A DNA stretch of 64,000 nt, from NCBI RefSeq assembly GCF_023822005.2, contig NZ_CP098806.1:4896501-4960500 (forward strand), read 5' to 3'. This stretch comes from Dyadobacter fanqingshengii. Lineage in GTDB: Bacteria; Bacteroidota; Bacteroidia; Cytophagales; Spirosomataceae. The translations under genes and the position numbers were made by a program. The notes beneath the pieces are model-generated. The model worked only from the letters and a program-made list of their open reading frames with translations. It was not told where the DNA came from and ran no database searches. How positions within the stretch are numbered: position 1 is the first letter of the stretch; every line of letters starts with the position of its first letter. This document shows positions 43,019-52,007 of the stretch, piece by piece.

Positions 43019-43146
43019 ATTTCGTTTTCTTGAATTTCTTTAACAGAACGCCAAGTTCTTACATTTTAGTCTTATTATCAAAATATTCATCCAAGATCAT
43101 TTTTAATTTCGAACCGAAAAACCGTAATCACTAAATTGCGGCTTAA

Positions 43147-43395
43147 ATGGCATTAATGAAAGAATATACAAAAGCGCAGCTCGCGCTGCGGAACGGGCAG
43201 GACCGGGAAGAGATCTGGTGTGCATACAAAGGCATTATTTATGACGTGGGCGCGTCGAGACTTTGGCGAAACGGGCATCATTATGAACATTGGGCAGGGC
43301 AGGACCTGACCAAAGAATTGGGCGACGCGCCGCACACCGAAAAGGTTTTCGAGCGTTTCAGCGCCATCGGAAAATTGCAGTCACAGGAAAAATAA
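43147..43395 (+). CDS. cytochrome b5-like heme/steroid-binding domain protein
   Basis: An 82-residue single-domain protein of the predicted heme/steroid-binding family (COG4892 type). Visible motif: YDVGASRLWRNGHHYEHWAG followed by DAPHTEKVFERF, where the histidines are candidate heme ligands. ATG 43147 is used; a second ATG at 43156 is possible. No signal peptide, so it is cytoplasmic. It ends 3 bp before the BadF-type ATPase gene. Confidence 0.8.
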   Translation: MALMKEYTKAQLALRNGQDREEIWCAYKGIIYDVGASRLWRNGHHYEHWAGQDLTKELGDAPHTEKVFERFSAIGKLQSQEK

Positions 43396-43398
43396 TCC

Positions 43399-44244
43399 AT
43401 GCAGAAATCATACTTAATAGCGGATAGCGGATCAACGAAGACGGACTGGGTCATTAAAAATTCAGAAGGAGAACATTCGTTCCAATCGGCCGGGATCAAT
43501 CCATTTTACCAGACCGCTGAGGAAATCATTCCGGTTCTGGAAAAGGAAGTTGTTCCTAATCTTCTTGGAACAGTTGAAAAAGTATACTTTTTCGGTGCTG
43601 GTTGTGCAGATGAAAAGACTGGTAAGCCTGTTTTTGACGCATTAACGAAGTGCTTTTCTTCGGCTAACATGATCGAAGTTGCGTCTGATATGCTGGGCGC
43701 TGCGCGCGGATTGTGCGGGCATGAGCCCGGTTTAGCCTGTATCTTGGGAACGGGGGCAAACAATGCTTATTATGATGGTGCAAACATTGTCCGTTCCATT
43801 GGCTCGCTGGGTTTTTGGCTGGGTGATGAAGGAAGCGGTTCTTACTTGGGAAAAACATTGGTTGTTCATTTTTTACAAAATGAACTGCCGGCGGATCTGC
43901 ATGAAAGTTTTGCTAATCAATATCCCGATCTAAACCGATTATCAGTCTTGGATAATGCTTACAAAAAACCTTATCCTAACCGTTATTTTGCGTCTTTCTC
44001 AACATTTATAGCAGCGCACAGAACACATTCATTTTTGCAAAACCTGATTGAAAATGCTTTTACGCTTTTTGTAGAAAAATACATTTGTAAACATAAAGAA
44101 GCCGAAACCGTTCCTGTTCATTTTACAGGCTCTATTGCTTTTTATTATCAGGATATTTTAAAAACGGTTTTGGAAAAGAAAGGTTTAACGTCGGGACGCA
44201 TTCTGCGGTCGCCGCTGGAAGGACTTTTGCAGTATTATTCCTGA
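43399..44244 (+). CDS. BadF/BadG/BcrA/BcrD ATPase family, N-acetylglucosamine kinase-like
   Basis: A 281-residue ASKHA-fold kinase. The phosphate loop is ADSGSTKTDWVI near the N-terminus; ILGTGANNAYYDG and GFWLGDEGSGSYLGK are the second phosphate and adenosine/hinge elements typical of eukaryote-like N-acetylglucosamine kinases in Bacteroidota. It probably phosphorylates an amino sugar recovered from peptidoglycan or chitin; substrate is inferred. It fits loosely with anmK at 58427, which recycles anhydro-MurNAc. It lies 3 bp after the cytochrome b5-like gene. Confidence 0.85.
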   Translation: MQKSYLIADSGSTKTDWVIKNSEGEHSFQSAGINPFYQTAEEIIPVLEKEVVPNLLGTVEKVYFFGAGCADEKTGKPVFDALTKCFSSANMIEVASDMLGAARGLCGHEPGLACILGTGANNAYYDGANIVRSIGSLGFWLGDEGSGSYLGKTLVVHFLQNELPADLHESFANQYPDLNRLSVLDNAYKKPYPNRYFASFSTFIAAHRTHSFLQNLIENAFTLFVEKYICKHKEAETVPVHFTGSIAFYYQDILKTVLEKKGLTSGRILRSPLEGLLQYYS

Positions 44245-44286
44245 TCGGTTCACAATAAAAAAAGCAACGAACGTTAATCCTGCGAA

Positions 44287-45537
44287 ATGTCACGACGTAC
44301 CATTCAGTCACTCACCGTTTTTTCTGCCTTACTCATCATTGGTGTGGTGATCACGCAGATCTATTGGGTGAAGCAGGCGCTGGATCTCAGGCACAGGCAG
44401 TTCAACCAGAACGCACACGTTGCGTTGCAGGACGTGGCAACCAAATTGGCGAAGGTGAATGGCGTAATGCAAAGCGTAAACCCGGTAGAGCAATTATCGC
44501 CTCAGTATTTTTTGGTGAACACCAATGCCACTACGCAACCGGATCTGCTTGAAAATTTTATCAAAGACAGTTTTCAAAAAAATAACCTGATCACAGATTT
44601 TGAGGTTGGGATTTACGATTGCACGACCAACCGAATGCGCTACGGCATGTCGCTGAGTACGAAAAACAATGATAAAATCCCGACACCCACTTCCAATTGG
44701 ATCAAAACAGATAAGTATCCCTATTATTTCGGTGTGCGGTTCCCTGAGCAGGACACGTATTTCGCGGGCACCATTAATGGAGCGATCTGGTCTTCTGTCC
44801 TGGTTTTAGTTGCCGTTTCGTTTTTTGCTTACGCGCTTTTTGTGATTTTGAGGCAAAAACAATTATCGGAAGTGCAGCGGGATTTTGTTAATAACATGAC
44901 ACACGAGCTGCAAACACCCATTTCAACGATTCGCATTGCGGCGGATGTGCTGAATTCCGACAACATTGTAAATCAGCCAAAGCGCCATAAAAGATATGTC
45001 CAAATTGTTCAGGATGAAATTTTGAGGTTGCAGGGGCAAGTGGAAATGGTGCTGTCCATGGCCAAAGCGGAGCGCAATGTGCTGACGCTGCAAAAAGAAG
45101 TAATGCGCTCGGAAGACATTATAGAATCGGTTTTGCTGCCATTTGAAAACAAGATCACCTTCCTGAATCACGCCGGAAATACGCTGATCGAAGCAGATCC
45201 ATTTCATTTCAGATGCATGATCAATAACCTGATCGACAATGCATTGAAATACTCAAATGACACTCCCGACGTGAGAATCGAGACTTATAATAAAGGTAAA
45301 TGCTTGGTTATTGCTGTTCAGGATCATGGCATTGGCATTGCACCGGAATATCGAAAGAAAATTTTCAACCAGTTTTTCCGCGTTCCGTACGGGGACGTGC
45401 ATAATGCGAAAGGGTTTGGCATCGGCCTCAGCTACGTAAAACAGATCGTCCGCGCACATCACTGGAAGCTGGATCTGGAAAGCGAGCTTGGAAAAGGAAG
45501 CACATTTAAAATATCAATTCCCCAGAAACAAGCATAA
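44287..45537 (+). CDS. sensor histidine kinase
   Basis: A 416-residue two-span membrane kinase. TM1 is at about residues 8-28 and TM2 begins around WSSVLVLVAVSFFAYALFVI, enclosing a periplasmic sensor region of roughly 130 residues. The phosphorylated His is in MTHELQTPISTIR, and the ATPase part has NNLIDNALKYS (N), DHGIGIAPEYRKK (G1), FNQFFRVPYG (F) and GFGIGLSYVKQIV (G2). It is probably translationally coupled with the regulator that follows, since the stop and next start share a base (TAATG). Layout resembles RprX of Bacteroides; equivalence is not proven. Confidence 0.93.
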   Translation: MSRRTIQSLTVFSALLIIGVVITQIYWVKQALDLRHRQFNQNAHVALQDVATKLAKVNGVMQSVNPVEQLSPQYFLVNTNATTQPDLLENFIKDSFQKNNLITDFEVGIYDCTTNRMRYGMSLSTKNNDKIPTPTSNWIKTDKYPYYFGVRFPEQDTYFAGTINGAIWSSVLVLVAVSFFAYALFVILRQKQLSEVQRDFVNNMTHELQTPISTIRIAADVLNSDNIVNQPKRHKRYVQIVQDEILRLQGQVEMVLSMAKAERNVLTLQKEVMRSEDIIESVLLPFENKITFLNHAGNTLIEADPFHFRCMINNLIDNALKYSNDTPDVRIETYNKGKCLVIAVQDHGIGIAPEYRKKIFNQFFRVPYGDVHNAKGFGIGLSYVKQIVRAHHWKLDLESELGKGSTFKISIPQKQA

Positions 45538-46223
45538 TGAAAAAACGAATATTATACGTCGAGGACGATCCGAACCTGGCATTCGCGACGAAAGATAATC
45601 TGGAAGAGTATGATTATGAAGTTGTTCACGCGCCGGACGGCGTGAAAGCATTGGAATATTTCGGGAAAGATCATTTCGATATCTGCGTGCTGGACATTAT
45701 GCTTCCTAAGATGGATGGATTTACACTGGCAGAAAAAATCCGTAATTCCGACAGCCAGGTTCCCATCCTTTTTCTGACAGCCCGCGCTTTGCAGGAAGAC
45801 AAGATTAAAGGCCTCAAACTTGGTGCCGACGATTACATTACCAAGCCATTCAGCATTGAAGAGCTCAAATTGCGCATTGATGTGTTTCTGCGCCGGAGCA
45901 AATCGGAGCAGCCACTGGTGGCGAAAACGGATTCAAGCAAAGTGGGGAAATACACTTTCGACTTTCAGAAACTGACATTAGCCATTAACGGAAGCAGTCA
46001 GAATTTAACATTCCGGGAAGCGGAAGTGCTGAAATATCTCTCAGAACGGCCCGATCAGGTCATTCGCCGGGATGAGCTTTTGAAGGCGATCTGGGGCGAC
46101 GACGATTATTTTATGGGCCGCAGCCTGGATGTGTTTATTTCAAGATTAAGGAAATATCTATCAGCCGATCCGGACATTAAAATTGATAATATTCACGGCG
46201 TAGGGTTTAGAATGAGGTGGTAG
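45537..46223 (+). CDS. OmpR/PhoB-type response regulator
   Basis: A 228-residue two-domain regulator. The receiver has the acidic pair near Glu9/Asp10-Asp11, the phospho-acceptor Asp53 in CVLDIMLPKMDG, Thr81 and Lys103 (ITKPFS). The C-terminal winged helix (LTFREAEVLKYLSERPDQVI through RSLDVFISRLRKYL and IHGVGFRM) binds DNA. It overlaps the histidine kinase gene by one base and is its cognate partner. Confidence 0.95.
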   Translation: MKKRILYVEDDPNLAFATKDNLEEYDYEVVHAPDGVKALEYFGKDHFDICVLDIMLPKMDGFTLAEKIRNSDSQVPILFLTARALQEDKIKGLKLGADDYITKPFSIEELKLRIDVFLRRSKSEQPLVAKTDSSKVGKYTFDFQKLTLAINGSSQNLTFREAEVLKYLSERPDQVIRRDELLKAIWGDDDYFMGRSLDVFISRLRKYLSADPDIKIDNIHGVGFRMRW

Positions 46224-46255
46224 GCCATTTTTTTTTAAAATATGTTTTACGAAAG

Positions 46256-46287
46256 TTTGCTCAAAAAAAAATAATAACGCATCTTTG
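46256..46287 (+). promoter_or_regulatory. promoter of rpmB
   Basis: TTTG (46256-46259) and CATCTTTG (46280-46287) are 20 bp apart, close to the Bacteroidota TTTG / TANNTTTG promoter with one change in the -7 element. The rpmB start lies 28 bp further on. Confidence 0.65.
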
Positions 46288-46315
46288 CACCCTCATTTGG
46301 AAAAAAAGTAAGGTT

Positions 46316-46555
46316 ATGGCTAAGGTTTGTCAAATTACAGGTAAAAGAACTCGCGTTGGAAATAACGTTTCTCACGCTAATAATAAAACAAAGCGTAAAT
46401 TCTTCCCGAATTTGCAAAAGAAACGTTTCTTCCTTCCTTCGACAGGAGAGTGGGTTACGTTAAAAGTAGCTACTTCTGCTCTTCGTACTATCAACAAGAA
46501 TGGTATTGAAGCAACGATTCAAAAAGCATACGACAAAGGAACACTTACGTTCTAA
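46316..46555 (+). CDS. rpmB: 50S ribosomal protein L28
   Basis: A 79-residue basic protein starting MAKVCQITGKR, with SHANNKTKRKFFPNLQ and a C-terminal LRTINKNGI, matching L28 of the large ribosomal subunit. The open frame extends upstream to 46217, but the ATG at 46316 gives the conserved N-terminus and fits the promoter just ahead. It is followed directly by a strong terminator; rpmG, often next to rpmB in this phylum, is not here. Confidence 0.96.
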   Translation: MAKVCQITGKRTRVGNNVSHANNKTKRKFFPNLQKKRFFLPSTGEWVTLKVATSALRTINKNGIEATIQKAYDKGTLTF

Positions 46556-46572
46556 AAATATTTACGAGTTTT

Positions 46573-46607
46573 AAAAAGGACTTCTCCTATCCGGGAAGTC
46601 CTTTTTT
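46573..46607 (+). terminator. intrinsic terminator of rpmB
   Basis: AAAGGACTTC (46575-46584) pairs with GAAGTCCTTT (46595-46604), followed by more Ts. It starts 18 bp after the rpmB stop. Confidence 0.85.
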
Positions 46608-46643
46608 CATGCGCCGTGCACTCCACTCACACCGATCGCAGGA

Positions 46644-47135
46644 ATGGCTGATTCTGAAAGCATTTTTCTCTCATTAGGCTCGAATCTCGGCGACCGGCAG
46701 GCTGTGCTTGCTTCTGCGAGAGAACAAATTGCAAAAAGGGTTGGCCTGATATCCGGCGAATCTTCGCTTTACGAAACAGAACCCTGGGGACTGGCCGATC
46801 AGCCCGCATTCCTGAACCAGGTGATCCGCGTTGAGACCGAACTTGCTCCCGACGAAGTTTTAAGGATCATACTGGACATTGAGCACGAGCTCGGCCGCGT
46901 TCGTTACGAACGCTGGGGAGCCCGCGTGATCGACATTGATCTGCTGTATTACAATGCATTGGTACTGGATAGTGCCCGGCTCACATTACCACATCCCCGT
47001 CTTCAGGACCGCCTTTTTAACCTGATTCCGCTTGTCGAAATTGCACCTGATTTTATGAACCCGCTTCTCAAAAAAACGTCCCTTGAATTGTTGAATCTAT
47101 GTACGGATAGCGGCGTCGTATCAAAAATTTCATAA
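46644..47135 (+). CDS. folK: 2-amino-4-hydroxy-6-hydroxymethyldihydropteridine pyrophosphokinase
   Basis: A 163-residue HPPK that transfers pyrophosphate from ATP to the pterin in folate synthesis. The N-terminal SLGSNLGDRQAVL, ETEPWGLADQPAFLNQV and RWGARVIDIDLLYYN (with the metal-binding DIDL) and HPRLQDRLFNLIPL are the family signatures. Start ATG 46644. It stands alone between rpmB and a TonB receptor. Confidence 0.95.
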   Translation: MADSESIFLSLGSNLGDRQAVLASAREQIAKRVGLISGESSLYETEPWGLADQPAFLNQVIRVETELAPDEVLRIILDIEHELGRVRYERWGARVIDIDLLYYNALVLDSARLTLPHPRLQDRLFNLIPLVEIAPDFMNPLLKKTSLELLNLCTDSGVVSKIS

Positions 47136-47358
47136 AAAAATACCATTTCATTGTAGGCCGATTGGGTTTTATATTATGGCCATTTATTCCCTTTTTTTGA
47201 TAGTTCATCACTTTTTTCTATCATATTAAGTTGATTTACACGTGCTTTGCCGGCTCCTAGAATAAAGTTCAAAAAATATTTTGTTGAATTTACAGAGGGT
47301 ATACGTCTGTTAGGTTGTCATCAGAATAGGAAAAGTTCAATAATGAAAATTAAAGCCC
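47136..47358. other. leader of the TonB receptor gene, no clear regulatory site
   Basis: This AT-rich stretch holds a short inverted repeat (TGATAG and CTATCA, about 14 bp apart near 47200-47226), too weak to name. I found no Fur-like palindrome and no confident promoter. Confidence 0.3.
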
Positions 47359-49725
47359 ATGAAAAACAAAGTACTCGCTCCATTTTTTCTCTCGCTCTTC
47401 TTTTGTATCAGCGCACTCGCGCAAAACCGGCACACTGTTAGCGGTTATGTCAAAGACCAGTCAAATGGTGAAGGCCTCATCGGGGTTTCTGTCTACGTTC
47501 GTGAAGCCGAAACCGGCGTAGTGACGAATCCTTACGGCTTTTATTCCCTGACCTTGCCTGAGGGAAATTACACGCTCGTGTTTTCGTATATAGGTTACCA
47601 GAAAGCTGAAAAGACAGTCAATCTGGATGTAGACAAAACCGTCAGCATTGAAATGTCCGACGAAAGCACCGATTTACAGGAAGTAACAATCTCTACACAA
47701 AAGGAAGATGAAAATGTGAGGGGAATTGAAATGTCTGTAAATAAAGTGGAAATGAAGACGATCCGTAAAATGCCTGCATTATTAGGTGAGGTGGATCTGA
47801 TCCGTAGCATTCAATTACTGCCTGGCGTCACTTCGGTTGGGGAAGGTGCTTCGGGTTTTAATGTGCGTGGCGGGGATATTTCTCAAAACCTTGTGCTCCT
47901 GGACGAAGCGCCGGTGTACAATTCCTCCCATTTATTCGGATTCTTCTCCGTTTTCAATCCCGATGCAGTTAAGGATGTAAAATTGATAAAAGGCGGAATT
48001 CCTTCACTTTATGGCGGCCGTATTTCTTCCATTCTGGACGTTAGGATGAAGGAAGGGAATGCCAAGAAACGTGAGATTAATGGGGGGATCGGGACTATTT
48101 TTTCAAGATTAACCTATGAACAGCCGTTTGCGAAAGGAAAAGGCTCATTCATCGTCGCCGGTCGCCGGTCGTACATTGACGTTTTGGCCAAACCGTTTTT
48201 GAACTCGGATCTTAAAGATTCCAAGTTTTATTTCTACGATCTGACAGCCAAAGTGAATTATAGAATTGGCGATAAAGACACATTTTTCGCATCGGGTTAT
48301 TTTGGGAAAGACGTTTTTGGTGGAGGCGATTTTGGTTTTGGATGGGGTAATGCAACAGCCACAGCACGCTGGAACCACATTTTTTCCAACAAACTGTTCA
48401 TGAACCTGACCGGTTATTATAGCAATTACGACTATAATCTTGGTCAAAATCAAAACAAGCCGGATGCAAAAGACAAGTTTGACTGGAAATCGAAAATCAT
48501 CAGCACGAGCATCAAGCCAGACTTTACATTTTACATTACACCAAACAACCAGCTCACATTTGGCGGGCAATACATTTACTATGACACCCGCCCGGGCAAA
48601 GCGCTCGCAGTTTCGGAAGGAGAAAACACGGACATTAGCCTGGAACCGCGTTATGCCGACGAATCAGCATTATATATAGGTAACGAACAGAAATTTTCCG
48701 ATAGGATATCACTACAATATGGCGTCCGCTATTCCTATTTCAGAAGCCTGGGGCAGGGAACAGAGTATGATTATCTTGAAATTGAAAAAGGCCAGCGCAA
48801 AATGCCTGTCTTTCCTGGGAAATCGTACAAGAAAGGGGATGTGATCAAAAGTTACGGGAACTGGGAGCCGCGCGCATCTTTGAACATTGGTATTACCAAG
48901 GACGCGTCAATCAAGGCCAGCTACAACCGGACGGCGCAATATCTGCATTTGCTGTCCAACACAGCTGCCAGCTCACCATTAGACGTCTGGACGCTGAGCT
49001 CGATCAACATTGCTCCTGAAAAAGCAGATCAGGTTGCATTAGGCTGGTTTCAGAATTTCAATAATAACATGTACGAGGCGTCTGTGGAGGTTTATTACAA
49101 AAAACTTTACAACCAGATCGATTACGTTCCAGGCTCTGAATTGCTTTTGAATGAGTTTGTGGCAGGCGACCTGCTTTTCGGAAAAGGCCGTGCATACGGT
49201 GCCGAATTTTATCTGAAAAAGAACAAAGGAAGACTTACAGGTTGGATCAGTTATACATTATCCAGAACCGAAAGGCTGCTTGAAACTATCAATAACAGCG
49301 ACTGGTTCCCTGCCCGATTTGACAAGCCGCATAATTTCACATCGGTTGCGATTTATGAAATGAGCAAGAGATTGTCACTTTCGGCGAATTTTACCATTAC
49401 ATCAGGCACACCGGCAACATTCCCTACAAACCGTTACGAGTGGGGCGGCTGGCCGATCGGCAATAATTATGATGGCGCGAGAAATAATAACCGCATTCCG
49501 GCTTACCATCGCCTCGATCTGGCCGCTACATTGAAATCCAAGAAGAAGTTGTTTAAAGTGGGCCAGGGTGAATATGTGTTCTCGGTGTACAATGTGTACA
49601 ATCGTCGTAACCCATTCTCGGTTTACACACGTGCTAATGAGGATACGCCACTCAAAACAGAGGCTGTTCGCTATTCCGTAATTGGCAATTTTATTCCCGC
49701 TATTACTTACAATTTCAAGTTTTAA
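47359..49725 (+). CDS. TonB-dependent outer-membrane receptor with carboxypeptidase-like domain
   Basis: A 788-residue outer-membrane protein. A signal peptide (ending ISALAQ) leads into a carboxypeptidase-regulatory-like beta domain (VSGYVKDQSNGEGLIGVSVY, residues about 23-110), then the TonB plug (GASGFNVRGGDISQNLVLLD, IKGGIPSLYGGRISSILDV) and a C-terminal beta barrel ending in the aromatic-rich NFIPAITYNFKF. It should import a ligand with TonB energy; the ligand is not evident. The DUF4249 lipoprotein that follows (24 bp) is a regular partner in this phylum, so the two probably act as a unit. Confidence 0.92.
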   Translation: MKNKVLAPFFLSLFFCISALAQNRHTVSGYVKDQSNGEGLIGVSVYVREAETGVVTNPYGFYSLTLPEGNYTLVFSYIGYQKAEKTVNLDVDKTVSIEMSDESTDLQEVTISTQKEDENVRGIEMSVNKVEMKTIRKMPALLGEVDLIRSIQLLPGVTSVGEGASGFNVRGGDISQNLVLLDEAPVYNSSHLFGFFSVFNPDAVKDVKLIKGGIPSLYGGRISSILDVRMKEGNAKKREINGGIGTIFSRLTYEQPFAKGKGSFIVAGRRSYIDVLAKPFLNSDLKDSKFYFYDLTAKVNYRIGDKDTFFASGYFGKDVFGGGDFGFGWGNATATARWNHIFSNKLFMNLTGYYSNYDYNLGQNQNKPDAKDKFDWKSKIISTSIKPDFTFYITPNNQLTFGGQYIYYDTRPGKALAVSEGENTDISLEPRYADESALYIGNEQKFSDRISLQYGVRYSYFRSLGQGTEYDYLEIEKGQRKMPVFPGKSYKKGDVIKSYGNWEPRASLNIGITKDASIKASYNRTAQYLHLLSNTAASSPLDVWTLSSINIAPEKADQVALGWFQNFNNNMYEASVEVYYKKLYNQIDYVPGSELLLNEFVAGDLLFGKGRAYGAEFYLKKNKGRLTGWISYTLSRTERLLETINNSDWFPARFDKPHNFTSVAIYEMSKRLSLSANFTITSGTPATFPTNRYEWGGWPIGNNYDGARNNNRIPAYHRLDLAATLKSKKKLFKVGQGEYVFSVYNVYNRRNPFSVYTRANEDTPLKTEAVRYSVIGNFIPAITYNFKF

Positions 49726-49749
49726 AAGAGATCAAAATCCATCAGATTG

Positions 49750-50703
49750 ATGAAAATAATTGTCATGAGAAGATTCAATAATATTTCAAATATCAAGCAT
49801 TTCGGGTTGCTATCATTGTTTTTTGCAATGTTCGTAGCGCTTACCAGCTGCGAAGACGTCATTAATCTGGATACGAAAACAGGGCCGGATCAGCTCGTTG
49901 TGGACGGCTGGATCACGAATGAGGCTGGGCCGCAGACGATCAAACTTTCCTGGTCAGCAAGTTATTTCAATAATGGCCCTGCCAAACCGGTTTTGGGTGC
50001 AGCAGTGACTGTTACGGATGATAAGGGTAAGGTTTATGAGTTTAAAGATCTGGCTGGAAACGGTCAGTATGTTTGGGGAAAAACCAATGCGGATACTTTG
50101 GGCCGGGTGGGAAGAACCTATAATCTTAAAATCGTAAACGAAGCAGCCACTTACACGGCGTCCAGTGAATTGAAACGCGTTCCGCAGGTGGATTCCATTG
50201 TTTACCGCAAAGAAAAATTGCCTTTTGAGCCGGATAAGGGGCCAAAAGAAGGATATGTTGTGCAGTTTTATGCGCGTGATTTTGTTGGCGAAGGCGACAC
50301 TTACTGGATCAAACCCGTTATCAGTGGAAAACCGAAGGTTGAAAAAGCAGTCAACATTTCCATCGCCTATGATGCCGCATTCGGGTCGGGCGCTCCTTCG
50401 GATGGACTGATTTTCATCTTGCCCATTCGCGAATCGCTCACAACGGATTCACTTTACTCTGCGGGCGCATCGGTCGGTGTCGAATTACACAGCATCACAA
50501 ACGAAACCTTTGAATATTTAAAACAAATCCGCGAGCAAGCAGCAAACGGAGGACTTTTCGCAGTTCCGATTCAGAACATTAAATCCAATGTCGTTAATGC
50601 AGATCCGAAAGGTCCGAGGGCGCTTGGGTTGTTCGGCACTTCGGCTGTTAGCCGGAAAGAAACGGTGATCGATCCTGAAAAGGCGCGTCCGGACGAGGAT
50701 TAA
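49750..50703 (+). CDS. DUF4249 domain lipoprotein
   Basis: A 317-residue lipoprotein with lipobox ending VALTSCEDVINLD. The mature part has a beta-rich DUF4249 region (LVVDGWITNEAGPQTIKLSW, YNLKIVNEAATYTASSELK, VDSIVYRKEKL). The family occurs next to TonB receptors of this type, probably as a surface-exposed accessory that captures the same ligand; that role is inferred. I start at ATG 49750; ATG 49765 is also possible. A terminator follows. Confidence 0.85.
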   Translation: MKIIVMRRFNNISNIKHFGLLSLFFAMFVALTSCEDVINLDTKTGPDQLVVDGWITNEAGPQTIKLSWSASYFNNGPAKPVLGAAVTVTDDKGKVYEFKDLAGNGQYVWGKTNADTLGRVGRTYNLKIVNEAATYTASSELKRVPQVDSIVYRKEKLPFEPDKGPKEGYVVQFYARDFVGEGDTYWIKPVISGKPKVEKAVNISIAYDAAFGSGAPSDGLIFILPIRESLTTDSLYSAGASVGVELHSITNETFEYLKQIREQAANGGLFAVPIQNIKSNVVNADPKGPRALGLFGTSAVSRKETVIDPEKARPDED

Positions 50704-50723
50704 TTTCTCGAAAAACACTGCTG

Positions 50724-50759
50724 ATCCACTGGTAAACGCGTTTTGCCAGTGGATTTTTT
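50724..50759 (+). terminator. intrinsic terminator after the TonB receptor/DUF4249 pair
   Basis: ATCCACTGG (50724-50732) pairs with CCAGTGGAT (50746-50754), extended by G-U and A-U pairs toward the loop, then six Ts. Confidence 0.75.
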
Positions 50760-50788
50760 GTTATATTTCATTTTTATAAACCATTATT

Positions 50789-51907
50789 ATGAAACAAAAT
50801 TTACTGATCCTCCTTGTGTTTTTTGCAATGCCTGCCTTTGCTCAGAAGCGTGCGCGCGAATTGGGCATTAAGATCGGTGTGCTGCCTGTCGGCCCGCTGA
50901 ATGCAATTACGGATGTGGCCGGGGTGAAAGTGGGGCAGGTAACATTACGGGAAGGCGCGGATGTGCGCACGGGCGTAACAGCTATTATTCCGCACGATGG
51001 CAATTTGTTTCAGCAAAAAGTGCCGGCGGCTATTTATATCGGAAACGGCTTTGGCAAACTGACCGGATATTCGCAGGTTGAGGAGCTGGGCACTATTGAA
51101 ACACCCATTCTTCTCACCAATACACTAAGCGTCCCCACCGTCGCCGACGCGATCATTGATTGGACTTTAGGGCAGCAGGGCAACGAAAATGTGAGATCAT
51201 TAAACCCGGTTGTGGGAGAAACCAATGATGGTTTTTTGAACGACATCCGTGGGCGTCACGTACGCAAGGAGCATGTGCTCAATGCATTGGCGCAAGCGCA
51301 AAACGGCCCGGTTGCAGAAGGTAATGTGGGGGCAGGAACGGGGACAGTCTGTTTTAATTTTAAAGGTGGCATTGGAACAGCGTCCCGAAAACTCCCTGCC
51401 AATCTCGGCGGCTACACGGTTGGCGTTTTGGTGCAGACCAATTTTGGAGGCGTTCTGAAAGTGAATGGCGTTCCGGTAGGAGAGGAACTTGGGAAATTTG
51501 CGTTCAAAGAGTCTCTCGATAAGACTTCCGATGGCTCATGCATGATGGTGCTGGCTACGGACGCGCCGCTGGATGCAAGGAATTTAAAAAGGCTTGCAAA
51601 AAGGGCGATTATGGGGCTGGCGCAAACCGGCGGGATCGCATCGAATGGCAGCGGGGATTATGTAATTGCTTTTTCAACCGCCAATCGCATGCTTCACGAG
51701 ATGCCGGATCGAACATATGGTGGAACTTACCTGCATAATGATGCTATCAGCCCACTTTTTCTGGCCGCGATAGAGTCCACGGAAGAAGCGATAATCAATT
51801 CACTACTGATGGCTCAAACCAGCGAAGGGACGCAAGGCCACAAAGTAGAGGAGCTTCCGAAGGAGCAGCTTCTTGAAATTATGAAGAAGTATGGGAGATT
51901 AAAATAA
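50789..51907 (+). CDS. P1 family peptidase (DmpA/BapA-like, S58)
   Basis: A 372-residue exported protein with a signal peptide (ending PAFAQK). It matches the self-cleaving S58 aminopeptidases: ITDVAGVKVGQVTL, the GYSQVEELGTIETPILLTN core, VGAGTGTVCFNFKGGIGTAS and NGSGDYVIAFSTAN. In DmpA, cleavage before a Ser nucleophile yields two chains. The cleavage site here cannot be fixed by eye. It likely trims N-terminal residues of peptides in the periplasm. Single gene after a terminator. Confidence 0.9.
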   Translation: MKQNLLILLVFFAMPAFAQKRARELGIKIGVLPVGPLNAITDVAGVKVGQVTLREGADVRTGVTAIIPHDGNLFQQKVPAAIYIGNGFGKLTGYSQVEELGTIETPILLTNTLSVPTVADAIIDWTLGQQGNENVRSLNPVVGETNDGFLNDIRGRHVRKEHVLNALAQAQNGPVAEGNVGAGTGTVCFNFKGGIGTASRKLPANLGGYTVGVLVQTNFGGVLKVNGVPVGEELGKFAFKESLDKTSDGSCMMVLATDAPLDARNLKRLAKRAIMGLAQTGGIASNGSGDYVIAFSTANRMLHEMPDRTYGGTYLHNDAISPLFLAAIESTEEAIINSLLMAQTSEGTQGHKVEELPKEQLLEIMKKYGRLK

Positions 51908-51948
51908 TGTTGCGCCCATTGGCTGAGCGGCGGCGTTTGAAAAAATAG

Positions 51949-51980
51949 TTTGCGTTTGTAATTTTTTAGATTAAAATTTG
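51949..51980 (+). promoter_or_regulatory. candidate promoter of the small membrane protein gene
   Basis: TTTG (51949-51952) and AAAATTTG (51973-51980) are 20 bp apart, one mismatch from TANNTTTG. The proposed GTG start is 27 bp downstream. Confidence 0.45.
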
Positions 51981-52007
51981 CGGTTTAATAAGAGACAGGA
52001 ATTCGAA

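Noticed and set aside
44287..46223. Naming the two-component pair rprX/rprY
   Set aside because: Layout and motifs are compatible, but they are shared by many pairs in the phylum, so no symbol was given.
47359..49725. TonB receptor as the missing heme receptor of hmuTUVS
   Set aside because: It is 39 kb away, is paired with a DUF4249 lipoprotein, and shows neither the metal-type palindrome upstream nor any heme-receptor motif I recognise.
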